From Lysobacterales bacterium (GTDB taxonomy: Bacteria; Pseudomonadota; Gammaproteobacteria; Xanthomonadales; Rhodanobacteraceae): a stretch of 64,000 nt of DNA. Shown in pieces: positions 42,101 through 51,897 of this stretch (the stretch's first letter is position 1; the number at the start of each line of letters is the position of its first letter). The stretch is taken from NCBI GenBank assembly GCA_017305055.1, contig JAFKMZ010000010.1, positions 78,102-142,101 of the forward strand, written 5' to 3'. Made by a program: the position numbers and the translations under genes. Below the pieces are notes generated by a model, which was not told where the DNA came from, searched no databases, and was given only the letters and a program-made list of their open reading frames with translations.

Positions 42101-44087
42101 GCAGTATCGCCACCTGGCGCCAACCGAACTTGGCGCCAAGCACCAGGCGGTTGAAGCCGTCGTTCTCCGCATGCCCGCGCCATACGTTGGCGAAGGCGTC
42201 CTCGAACAGGCTTCCGACCTGGCCGACGTCGAACGCCAGCGCACCGACCGGCTGCACCTCGAAATCCTGGATGGACTGTGGCCGCGCGGGGTCGGCGATC
42301 TCGTAGACATGCTCGGTAAGCACGCGCAGGCCGAGATTCTCCAACTGCGGCAGGACCTCGGACAGGGCAATGTCGCCGCCGCTGCGATAGACCTTGAAGC
42401 GCAACGATTCGGGCTGTTTGACCGGGTGGTAAAGCAGGGTGCGCAACGCGTCGTCGCCCTGCAGCAATGACAGCTGGTAAATGTCCTGCGCGGCGACTGT
42501 CGCATCGACGTCGGCCACATAGCCGGCCGGCAACAGGCGGGCATACTGGTTGGCCAGCACCACGCCATCCTGCTCGCCGTGCCGATGCACCAACGCGTCG
42601 CGCACGTCGTCGGCAAAATCGCGGACGATGGCCGTCACGCCCTGCTCGAGGGCGGGCAGGTCGTACTCGGGCCGGTCACCGATCTTCGGACGCACGACCA
42701 GGGTGATTCGCGCCAACGTGCCTTCGCCCATCTGTACCGTCGAATCCAGCTGTTCGGCACGCAAGGCTGTGCTCAGCAGGGTTTCGATGCGCTCGCGCAC
42801 GGTGGTGTTGAAGCGGTCGCGCGGCACATACACCATGCAGCTGAAAAACCGGCTGTAGCGGTCACGACGCACGAACAGCCGGGTGCGCGGACGCTGGCGC
42901 AGCTCGAGCACGCCCATGGCGATGGTGAACAGCTCGTCTTCCGTGCCCTGCAGCAACTCGTCGCGCGGCAGCATCTCCAGCACATGCTGCAGGGCCTTGC
43001 CGGAATACGAGTCGCGCTTGAGCCCGGACCGGGCCAGGACCGCTGCCACCCGGTGGCGCAACAACGGCACGTCCTGTGGCCGGGCCATGTAGGCGTTGGA
43101 CGAGAACAGGCCCAGGAAGCGTTGCTCGGCGACGGGCTTGCCGGCGGCATCGAATTTCAGCACGCCGATGTAGTCCATGTAGCCGGCACGATGCACATCC
43201 GAGCGTGCATTGGTCTTGGTTAGGATGATGGTGTCGACAGCCCCCGATTGGGGCAACTCGGTGGCCACGAGCGATTGCAGCGAACGCGGCGCCATGGTGC
43301 GCGCATCGTTGCGCAGGATGCCCAGCCCGGAGGAGGCAATCGCGCGCAGCATCGCCTCGCCGCCGTCCTGGGTCACCTCATATTCGCGAAAGCCCAGGAA
43401 GGTGAAATTGTCCGCGGTCAGCCAGCGCAGGAACTCGCTGGCCTCGGTCATCTCGGCAGCAGCAATGGGCAGTTTGCGCTCAGGCAGGTCCATGGCGATG
43501 GCGAGCGCCTTCTCACGCATCGGCTCCCAGTCACGCACGGCAGCGCGCACGTCGTCCAGTGCCACTTCCACAGCGTCGACCAAGGCCGCACGGTCCGTGT
43601 CCTGGACACGGTCGATCTCGAAATGCATGATCGATTCGAGGGCGGCATCCTGGTTCCCACCCATACCCTCGGCCATCCCAGTCACCTCGCCGGAGGCCGC
43701 ACGCACGACCCCAAGCACAGGATGGATGGCCGCATGCACGGTGTACCGGTTGGCCAGGACCATGCTGGTTGAGTCGACCAGGAACGGCATGTCATCGGTG
43801 ACCACCTGCAGCAGGCTGCGCCCACCATGCGCCTCCTTCGGGTTGAGCACCCGCACCAAGGTCTGCCCCGACTGGCGCTGCTGCATGAAATCCAGCAGGC
43901 TGGCGATGATCACCGCCCATTGCGCCGATGCGTGCAGCTCGGCATCACTGCTGCTCATGCGCGAGAAAAACGCATTGCAGAAGACCTGGGCCGCGGCTAG
44001 GCGCTGCGGCGACAGGCCAAGCTTCTTCAGCTCGTCGAACACCGCAATGGAGGAAGAGTTGTCGGACACCGCGGAATTGGGGGACAT
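39147..44087 (-). CDS. NAD-dependent glutamate dehydrogenase, large (GDH-180 type)
   Basis: Giant NAD-specific glutamate dehydrogenase, 1646 residues, of the 180-kDa class found in Pseudomonas, Caulobacter and Xanthomonadales. It deaminates glutamate to 2-oxoglutarate for catabolism. The N-terminal half (about 1-700) is the ACT-like regulatory region; the catalytic domain follows, recognised by [20 protein letters not shown] (given here as the R-W-S-D-R-R-E-D block near 850) and [13 protein letters not shown] near 872-884, then the C-terminal helical region. The ATG at 44087 begins the aligned sequence; an upstream in-frame extension of 86 codons is unconserved. No regulator gene lies beside it. 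Confidence 0.93.
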   Translation of the reverse strand: [1646 protein letters not shown]

Positions 44088-44702
44088 GGCATCTGCTTGG
44101 TTGGTGGGGAAACCCCCTGTAGGGGCGTTGCAAATCGTTCGCAGGATACGCCGGCCGGCATCCCGATACCACCTGCAGACGTCCGTTCCAGCGTCCACGC
44201 GGCACGTGTGGCAGGCCTTCTCGTGGATCCCACCAGGTAGTTTGACCATCGCCAGAGAGGCAGACCACGGAACCGAAACCATGGCGCGCACCACGCGCCG
44301 CTGGAACCCCGACGGGCATGGTCGTCGTGCCCGTGGATACCACAACGTGACCTCCGCGCGTGGCTGAAGCTATGCGGCCGTCTGTGCGCAACAGGGTAGG
44401 GCCGCGCACACCGCCCATCGTCGTGGCTGGCGTCCGAGAGCCAAGACTGGCCGTCCGTTCGCCCGTGGGTACTATGGATTCAGAACATCAATAAATTGTA
44501 AACTGTGCGGTACTGCGGTCCGGTGTCAGCGATTTTCACCCGTCAAGCGTTCAAGCCAGATGCAGTCCTCGTCTACTTGCCTGGCTTGCTGGTCTGTGCC
44601 GCCACCAAACGTCGGCCTTCGGGCCGTCATCGTGCGGCTGCCGTGTCTGGCCAGTTCCGGCACCGGCGCGCGGTTGCAGATGCGATTGCACATGGAGTTC
44701 CG
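44088..44702. other. Divergent intergenic region between gdh and the efflux adaptor
   Basis: About 615 bases with no convincing gene. It must hold the promoters of both flanking genes. The only notable feature is an AT-rich patch at about 44484-44505 that contains an ATCAA-N4-TTG sequence, one base short of an IHF site. I find no palindromic operator or regulator gene. Confidence 0.6.
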
Positions 44703-45893
44703 ATGAAACGTTCGTTATTGCGCGCAACGCTGCTGTGCCTCGGCGCGCTCGCCTTGGGTGCGTGCGGAAACAAGACCGCCAACGATGCCTCGCAGCAGCC
44801 CGTGCCTGAAGTCGCGGTGCTGCAGGTACAGCCACAGGACTCGCCCCTGTCCCAGGCCGTGGTCGGGCGCCTGTCGCCCTACCGCAGCGCGGACGTCCGC
44901 GCGCGTGTGGCGGGGGTCTTGTTGCAGCGTGCGTATGACGAGGGCAGCATGGTGAAGAAGGGCCAGTTGCTGTTCCGCATCGACCCGGCGCCGTTACAGG
45001 CGGTACTGGCGGCAAGCACGGCAGCCCTGGCCCAGGCCGAGGCAACCAATACGAACGCCAAGGTGGCGGCAGAGCGGGCACGCAACCTCGCGCCCCAGGG
45101 TTACGTATCCAAGGCCGACCTGGACAACGCCCTGGCTGCCGAACGCACGGCCGCTGCCGCCGTGCAGGCAGCCAAGGCGAATGTGCAATCGGCGCGCATC
45201 AACCTGGGCTACGCCAGCGTCACCTCGCCCATCGATGGCCGCGCCGGTCAGCAGCAGGTCACCGAGGGCGCCCTGGTCGGCAGCGGAGGCGCCACGCTGC
45301 TGACCACGGTCGACCAGATCGATCCGCTGTACGTCAATTTCACCATGAGCGTGGCCGACATGGAGCGCATGCGCCGTGCCCAGAGCAATGGCAACGTCAC
45401 CCTGGCACCGACCGACAAGACCAGCGTTGCCATCGCCCTGCCCGATGGCAGCCGGTATCCGCAATCCGGCGTGCTGGATTTTTCCGACACCTCGGTGAAC
45501 CCGGCCACCGGCGCAGTCAACCTGCGCGCCGTCGTCCCGAACGCGCAGCACCGGCTGCTTCCTGGCATGTACGTCACCATGGAGGTGCACCTGGGTGAAC
45601 AGCACAAGGTCTTCGTCGTGCCGCAGCAGGCGGTGCAGCGCGACACCGCCGGCGCCTTCGTCTTCACCATCGATGACGCCGGCAAGGTGGTGCGCAAGGA
45701 CGTGACCACCGGCAACATGCTCGGTGGCGACTGGGTCATCACCGGCGGCCTCAGTGCCGGTGATCGCCTGGTCATGTCCGGCATGCAGAACCTCAGGATC
45801 GACCAGTCGGTCAAGGCCACGCCGTGGCAGGCACCCAACCGCGCACCAGCACCGGCCGGCAGTGTCCCGGGCGCTGCGCCCGGCGCCCGATAG
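44703..45893 (+). CDS. RND efflux periplasmic adaptor (membrane fusion protein)
   Basis: Lipoprotein adaptor of 396 residues linking an inner-membrane RND pump to an outer-membrane channel. Seen: lipobox L-G-A-C21; barrel-sandwich segment VRARVAGVLLQRAYDEGSMVKKGQ (in parts, about 65-90); a helical hairpin rich in Ala and Glu (about 100-165); and the membrane-proximal region VFVVPQQAVQRD (about 302-313). This is the AcrA/MexA pattern. The stop precedes the pump gene by 12 bases, so both form an operon. No TetR- or MarR-type regulator and no TolC-type gene lie nearby. Confidence 0.93.
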   Translation: MKRSLLRATLLCLGALALGACGNKTANDASQQPVPEVAVLQVQPQDSPLSQAVVGRLSPYRSADVRARVAGVLLQRAYDEGSMVKKGQLLFRIDPAPLQAVLAASTAALAQAEATNTNAKVAAERARNLAPQGYVSKADLDNALAAERTAAAAVQAAKANVQSARINLGYASVTSPIDGRAGQQQVTEGALVGSGGATLLTTVDQIDPLYVNFTMSVADMERMRRAQSNGNVTLAPTDKTSVAIALPDGSRYPQSGVLDFSDTSVNPATGAVNLRAVVPNAQHRLLPGMYVTMEVHLGEQHKVFVVPQQAVQRDTAGAFVFTIDDAGKVVRKDVTTGNMLGGDWVITGGLSAGDRLVMSGMQNLRIDQSVKATPWQAPNRAPAPAGSVPGAAPGAR

Positions 45894-45905
45894 CGGAGCC
45901 CGGAG

Positions 45906-48900
45906 ATGCCCAGTTTCTTCATCGATCGGCCGATCTTCGCCTGGGTGGTGGCGATTCTCATTTCCCTGGGCGGCGTGCTGGCCATCCTCAACCTCGGCGT
46001 GCAGTCCTACCCGTCCATCGCGCCGCCGGAAGTCGTCGTGGTCGCCACCTATCCGGGCGCAAACGCGGAGACGACCGAGAAGACCGTCACCCAGGTGATC
46101 GAGCAGCAACTGACCGGCATCGACAACCTGCTGTATTTCAGATCATCGTCCAGCGCCACGGGGCGGGTCAGCATCACCCTCACATTTGCCGCCGGCACCG
46201 ACCCGGACATCGCCCAGGTGCAGGTGCAAAACCAGGTCTCGCGCGCGACTCCGCAGTTGCCCGAAGAGGTGGTGCGCCAGGGCGTCCGGGTGCAGAAGTC
46301 CAACAGCAGCACGTTGATGGCCATCGCCTTGATCTCCAGCAACCCGGCGATCGACCGCAACCGGCTCAACGATATCGTGGGCTCCACCATCCTCGACCAG
46401 ATCTCCCGCGTCCCCGGCGTCGGCAGCACACGCCAGTTCGGCGCCGAGTACGCGATGCGCATCTGGCTCGATCCGGACAAATTGCACGGGTACGGATTGT
46501 CGGCGACGCAGGTGCTCAATGCAGTCCAGGCACAGAACGTGCAGTTTGCGGCCGGCGCCATGGGTGCCGACCCGGCAATCCCGGGACAAGGCTTCACCGC
46601 CCTGGTTTCCACCGAGGGCCGCTTCACCACGCCCCAGCAATTCGCCGACATCATCCTGCGGGCAAACCCGGACGGCACCACGGTGAAGCTGGGGGATGTC
46701 TCGCGCATCGGCTTCGGCCCGAACAATTACGGCTTTGACACGCAATACAACGGCCAGCCGGTGGGTGCGTTCTCGATCAACCTGCTCCCTGGCGCCAACG
46801 CATTGAACGTGGTGACCGCGGTCCGCGCAAAGATGGACGAACTGGCGCCAAGCTTCCCCCAGGGGGTTACCTGGTTCAGCCCCTTCGACACCACGACCTT
46901 CGTCAAGACCTCGATCACCGAGGTCACGCGCACATTGATCGAGGCCATTGCCCTGGTGTTCCTGGTGATGCTGCTGTTCCTGCAGGACATCCGCTCCACC
47001 ATTATCCCGACCCTGGTGATCCCGGTCGCCCTGCTCGGCACGTTCCTGGGCATGCTGGTGCTCGGCTTCACCATCAACCAGCTGACCCTGTTCGGCATGG
47101 TGCTGGCCATCGGCATCGTGGTCGACGACGCCATCGTGGTGATTGAAAACGTCGAGCGCATCATGCGTGAGGAAGGGCTGCCGCCGAAGGAAGCCACACG
47201 CAAGAGCATGGGCCAGATCACCGGTGCGGTGGTGGCGATCAGCGTGGTGCTGGCGGCCGTGTTCATCCCCTCGGCCCTGCAACCAGGGGCCAGCGGCGTG
47301 ATCTACAAGCAGTTCGCGCTGACCATCGCCATGTCGATGGGCTTCTCCGCATTCCTCGCCCTGTCGTTCACGCCTGCACTGTGTGCCAGCTTCCTGCTGC
47401 CGGTGCACGAGCAGAAAAAGAACGTCATCTTCCGCAAGTTCAACACCGCGTTTGCCAGCATCACCCGCCACTACGTCGGTCATGTGGGACATGCGGTACA
47501 CCATGCGCCGCGCTGGATGCTGGTGTTCGTGCTGGTTTCGGCCCTGGGTGGCTTCCTGTTCACGCTGTTGCCGGGGAGCTTCCTGCCCGAGGAAGACCAG
47601 GGTTACGTCATGATCAGCGCACAACTACCGCCCGGGGCCACGAAAGAGCGCACCGTCGATGTGATGTCGCAGGTACGCAAGATCCTGGACGCGGACGGCG
47701 CCGTCAAAGGCATGATGCAGGTCGTCGGCTTCAGTTTCATGGGCTCGGGCGAGAACACCGGCATGTCCTTCGTGCAGCTGAAGGACTACGCGGACCGCGA
47801 CGTGACCGCGGCCCAGTTCATCGAGCGGGCGAACCAGAAATTGCGTCAGATCAGTGATGCCCGGCTGGTGGTGACCAACGTGCCAACGGTGCAGGGACTG
47901 GGCCAGTTCGGCGGTTTCGACATGTACCTGCAGGATCGTGGCGGCGCCGGCCGCGCGGCCCTGAGCCAGGCCCTCGACACGCTGGTTGCCAAGGCGAACC
48001 AGGACAAGGTCCTGGCGAACGTCCGCCAGAACGGGCTCGAGGACGCACCACAGCTCCAACTGGACGTGGATCGGACCCAGGCCCAGTCCATGGGGCTGTC
48101 GGTGAGCGACGTATACAACGCGCTGAGCCTGATGCTGGCCCCGGCCTACATCAATGATTTCAACTACGCTGGCCGCGTCAAGCGCGTGATGATGCAGGCC
48201 GACGCACCCTACCGCATGGGCGAGGAAGCGCTGCAGCACTTCTACACCCCCAGCAAGACGGCAACCAACGCCGACGGCACACCGGCGATGATCCCGCTGT
48301 CCAACGTAGTGCACGCCACCTGGCACATGTCCACGCCGTCACTGAGCCGCTACAACGGCTTTTCCGCGTTCGAGGTGGTCGGCTCCCCGGCGCCCGGCTA
48401 TGCCTCCGGCGACGCCATGAACGAGATGGAACGACTGGTCGAGGCCAATCTCCCGCACGGCTTCGCCTACGACTGGACCGGCGAATCCTACGAGCAGGTG
48501 CTGTCCGGCAACTCCGCGACCCTGCTGATGGTGCTGTCGCTGTTCATCGTGTTCCTGGCCCTGGCGGCGTTGTACGAAAGCTGGTCGATCCCAGCCTCGG
48601 TGATGCTGATCGTCCCGCTCGCATTCCTGGGTGCCGTGGTGTTCACCCTGCTGCGGGGTCTGCCGAACGACGTGTATTTCAAGATCGGGCTGATCACGGT
48701 CATCGGCCTGGCGGCCAAGAACGCGATCCTGATCGTGGAGTTCGCCGTGGAGGAACAAAGGGTCGGACGGACACTGCGCGATGCCACGGTTGACGCGGCA
48801 CGCCTGCGCCTGCGTCCGATCCTGATGACCTCGATGGCCTTCATCCTGGGGGTGTTTCCCCTGTTCATCTCCACGGGTGCGGGCGCAAACGCACGCCATG

Positions 48901-49085
48901 CCATCGGCACCGGGGTCATCGGCGGCATGTTGTTCGCCACCTTCCTCGGTGTGCTGCTGATCCCGGTCTTCTACGTCGTGGTCCGCCGCCTGCTCGGCGA
49001 CAAGCTGGACGGCGAAGCGCCCGAAGGCGGGCCGCCACCGGCAGACGCCCTCACCTTCGATTCCGATCCGCGCCGCGGGCGTTGA
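45906..49085 (+). CDS. RND multidrug efflux pump, AcrB/MexB type
   Basis: Proton-driven hydrophobe/amphiphile exporter of 1059 residues with 12 transmembrane helices and two large periplasmic loops. Proton-relay residues align with AcrB: D407 and D408 in IVVDDAIVVIEN, and K938 in AKNAILIVEFA. The opening PSFFIDRPIFAWVVAI is standard. Expected substrates are antibiotics, dyes, detergents or bile-type compounds; none can be singled out. A Shine-Dalgarno-like GGAG precedes the ATG. Convergent with the acyl-CoA dehydrogenase gene, with a repeat element between. Confidence 0.95.
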   Translation: MPSFFIDRPIFAWVVAILISLGGVLAILNLGVQSYPSIAPPEVVVVATYPGANAETTEKTVTQVIEQQLTGIDNLLYFRSSSSATGRVSITLTFAAGTDPDIAQVQVQNQVSRATPQLPEEVVRQGVRVQKSNSSTLMAIALISSNPAIDRNRLNDIVGSTILDQISRVPGVGSTRQFGAEYAMRIWLDPDKLHGYGLSATQVLNAVQAQNVQFAAGAMGADPAIPGQGFTALVSTEGRFTTPQQFADIILRANPDGTTVKLGDVSRIGFGPNNYGFDTQYNGQPVGAFSINLLPGANALNVVTAVRAKMDELAPSFPQGVTWFSPFDTTTFVKTSITEVTRTLIEAIALVFLVMLLFLQDIRSTIIPTLVIPVALLGTFLGMLVLGFTINQLTLFGMVLAIGIVVDDAIVVIENVERIMREEGLPPKEATRKSMGQITGAVVAISVVLAAVFIPSALQPGASGVIYKQFALTIAMSMGFSAFLALSFTPALCASFLLPVHEQKKNVIFRKFNTAFASITRHYVGHVGHAVHHAPRWMLVFVLVSALGGFLFTLLPGSFLPEEDQGYVMISAQLPPGATKERTVDVMSQVRKILDADGAVKGMMQVVGFSFMGSGENTGMSFVQLKDYADRDVTAAQFIERANQKLRQISDARLVVTNVPTVQGLGQFGGFDMYLQDRGGAGRAALSQALDTLVAKANQDKVLANVRQNGLEDAPQLQLDVDRTQAQSMGLSVSDVYNALSLMLAPAYINDFNYAGRVKRVMMQADAPYRMGEEALQHFYTPSKTATNADGTPAMIPLSNVVHATWHMSTPSLSRYNGFSAFEVVGSPAPGYASGDAMNEMERLVEANLPHGFAYDWTGESYEQVLSGNSATLLMVLSLFIVFLALAALYESWSIPASVMLIVPLAFLGAVVFTLLRGLPNDVYFKIGLITVIGLAAKNAILIVEFAVEEQRVGRTLRDATVDAARLRLRPILMTSMAFILGVFPLFISTGAGANARHAIGTGVIGGMLFATFLGVLLIPVFYVVVRRLLGDKLDGEAPEGGPPPADALTFDSDPRRGR

Positions 49086-49114
49086 CCTCACCCGCGGACG
49101 CTGCGCTTTCTGTT

Positions 49115-49215
49115 TTGGCTACGCCTTGGTCCTGGATTAAGAGCTTTCGTGCGCCTACGGCGCACGAAAGCTCTTGATTCAAGAGAACGGCAGCGCAAAC
49201 ACAAGAGGAGCGCGC
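49115..49215 (+). repeat. Palindromic intergenic repeat, copy 2 (stem 49139-49175)
   Basis: Perfect 17-bp stem (AAGAGCTTTCGTGCGCC and its complement) with a three-base loop, then a flank (ACGGCAGCGCAAACAC, GCGCGCG) matching copy 1 at 2501-2606. It sits between two convergent genes and could act as a two-way terminator. Outer limits are approximate. Confidence 0.75.
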
Positions 49216-49223
49216 GGGCGCGG

Positions 49224-50384
<1,161 letters not shown>

Positions 50385-50578
50385 GCGTGTCTCCTGGAAA
50401 AAGCCTCACTGCGCTTCAGCGGCACGCAGCGCAACGGCGTCTGCGGCCCGTGCCGCGCGGCGGCCGCCGGGCAAGCGCGCGGATCAGGCATCCGCCGGCG
50501 GCCCGCAGCGTGGATTCAAGCAACGGAGGTATCACCTGCCGACGCCGGTTCCCAACAGTCGCCGCGGCCGGTCAACCG

Positions 50579-50734
50579 TCAGCGCCGACGCTCTCGCCAA
50601 GCTGCCAGTGCCCGCTGATACCGCTCCAGCGCCTCGTCATAACGATCATACACGCAGCGTATGCAGCCCTCCCCGCAGCAATCTGCCGCATCCGGCTCGG
50701 TCGGCCGCACCGGTTCCGGATCGGCAGGCGACAT
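50579..50734 (-). CDS. Small oxidoreductase-like (PF09791-type) protein
   Basis: Short protein of 51 residues dominated by D-C-C-G-E-G-C-I-R-C-V-Y-D-R-Y (about 18-32), the cysteine motif of the 'oxidoreductase-like' N-terminal family (PF09791), here ending in a charged coil. Function of that family is unknown. Prolines and acidic residues before the motif are typical. An in-frame upstream ATG at 50851 would add 39 low-complexity residues; I prefer the start at 50734. The cysteines probably bind metal (inference). Confidence 0.65.
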   Translation of the reverse strand: MSPADPEPVRPTEPDAADCCGEGCIRCVYDRYDEALERYQRALAAWRERRR

Positions 50735-50939
50735 GGGGCGACCTGCGGGCGTGCCGGCGCGACCGTGGTTTGCATCATGCGCGGTCGCGTGGTCGTTCCC
50801 CGGCGGGTGCGATGGATCGACTGCGCTCACGACCGCGTGCGCCCGCCACATGCGGCGGAACCCGTACCGCGCGCAAGGTGCGGGTGCAGCGGCGAGGTAC
50901 GCACGGGGCGCAGCCTGGCTGCGCCCCGCCCTGCGGCAC

Positions 50940-51722
50940 TCATTGCGCCGGTTTGCGGAAGCGATAGATGAACTGGTCGGTGTGGCCGCGGATCGAGGGG
51001 TCGAACACCTTGATGTCGTGCGGATCCTTCGGATTGTGCAGCGCCTCGCTCTGACCGTCGAACACGAAGCCGGCCTCCTCGACCTGCTTCTTCACCAGGG
51101 CCGGATCGACACGGTGCAGGGTGTTCGTGTCCGTGGCCCCGGAGCCAGCTGGCGCCGCATGGTCGATCACCACGAACAGGCCACCGGGCTTGAGTGCCGC
51201 GAACACCTCACGATCGAACTTGACCATGTCAACCGGACCCATGGAGGGATTCAGGTAGTCGTGGTAGTTCTGCGAGGTGAACACCAGATCCACCGGCTCC
51301 GGTGCAGACAATTCCGCTGCCGGCTGCTGCAGCAGGCTGATGTTGGCGTAATGGGGCTCGGCAGCCACGGCGCTGAAGGCCGTATAGCCCTTGCTTGGCG
51401 CGGGTTTGGTACTGCCCGGGTACGGCCAGACGGTATAGACATGTCCACTGGAGCCCACGATGGCGCTGAACACGCGGGTGAAATAACCCGATCCAGGCAG
51501 CAGCTCCAGGACCTTCTGGCCTGGCTTGACCTCGGCAAACATCATGATCTGGCCAACCTTGCGGCGGGCATCGATGTCGCGATCAGCGGCAGGCCGGGCC
51601 GGGTCGCTGACCGCCTTTTGCACCACGCTGCTGAGTGCTGGGACCTTGGACTGCGGCGCCTGCGCCAGTGCCAGCGGGGGCAGCACGAGGGCGAGCAGGG
51701 CGGCAAGAACGGTAGGGCGCAT
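50940..51722 (-). CDS. Exported methyltransferase-domain protein
   Basis: Protein of 260 residues with an apparent signal peptide (residues 1-20, MRPTVLAALLALVLPPLALA, cleavage near ALA-QA) followed by a class I methyltransferase fold: motif I VLELLPGSGYFTRV (about 68-81), VDLVFTSQNYHDYL (about 122-135) and a motif V/VI-like GGLFVVIDHAA. SAM is not expected in the periplasm, so the export of this fold is puzzling. Similar exported proteins occur in Caulobacter and Xanthomonadales relatives. The start at 51722 begins the signal peptide; longer in-frame starts are not conserved. It is divergent from the ChaN/EreA-like gene, 175 bases away. Confidence 0.82.
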   Translation of the reverse strand: MRPTVLAALLALVLPPLALAQAPQSKVPALSSVVQKAVSDPARPAADRDIDARRKVGQIMMFAEVKPGQKVLELLPGSGYFTRVFSAIVGSSGHVYTVWPYPGSTKPAPSKGYTAFSAVAAEPHYANISLLQQPAAELSAPEPVDLVFTSQNYHDYLNPSMGPVDMVKFDREVFAALKPGGLFVVIDHAAPAGSGATDTNTLHRVDPALVKKQVEEAGFVFDGQSEALHNPKDPHDIKVFDPSIRGHTDQFIYRFRKPAQ

Positions 51723-51897
51723 GGGAAACCTCCGCAATCGGTGGGTGTCTTGACATTGTGCACCAAATCCGGCTGCGATGACCCCCATGTCGCCGGCTAC
51801 GGCCGTGCACGATGCCAGTGGCGACAGCGAACGCGCAAGCTGGTAAAACCAAGGATGCTCCACGGCGCTCCGCATGGGCGGAGGGAAGGACTGCCTG

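Noticed and set aside
49139-49175. The perfect stem as a simple intrinsic terminator.
   Set aside because: A T-run is missing and the flanks match another copy in the window, so it is listed as a repeat.
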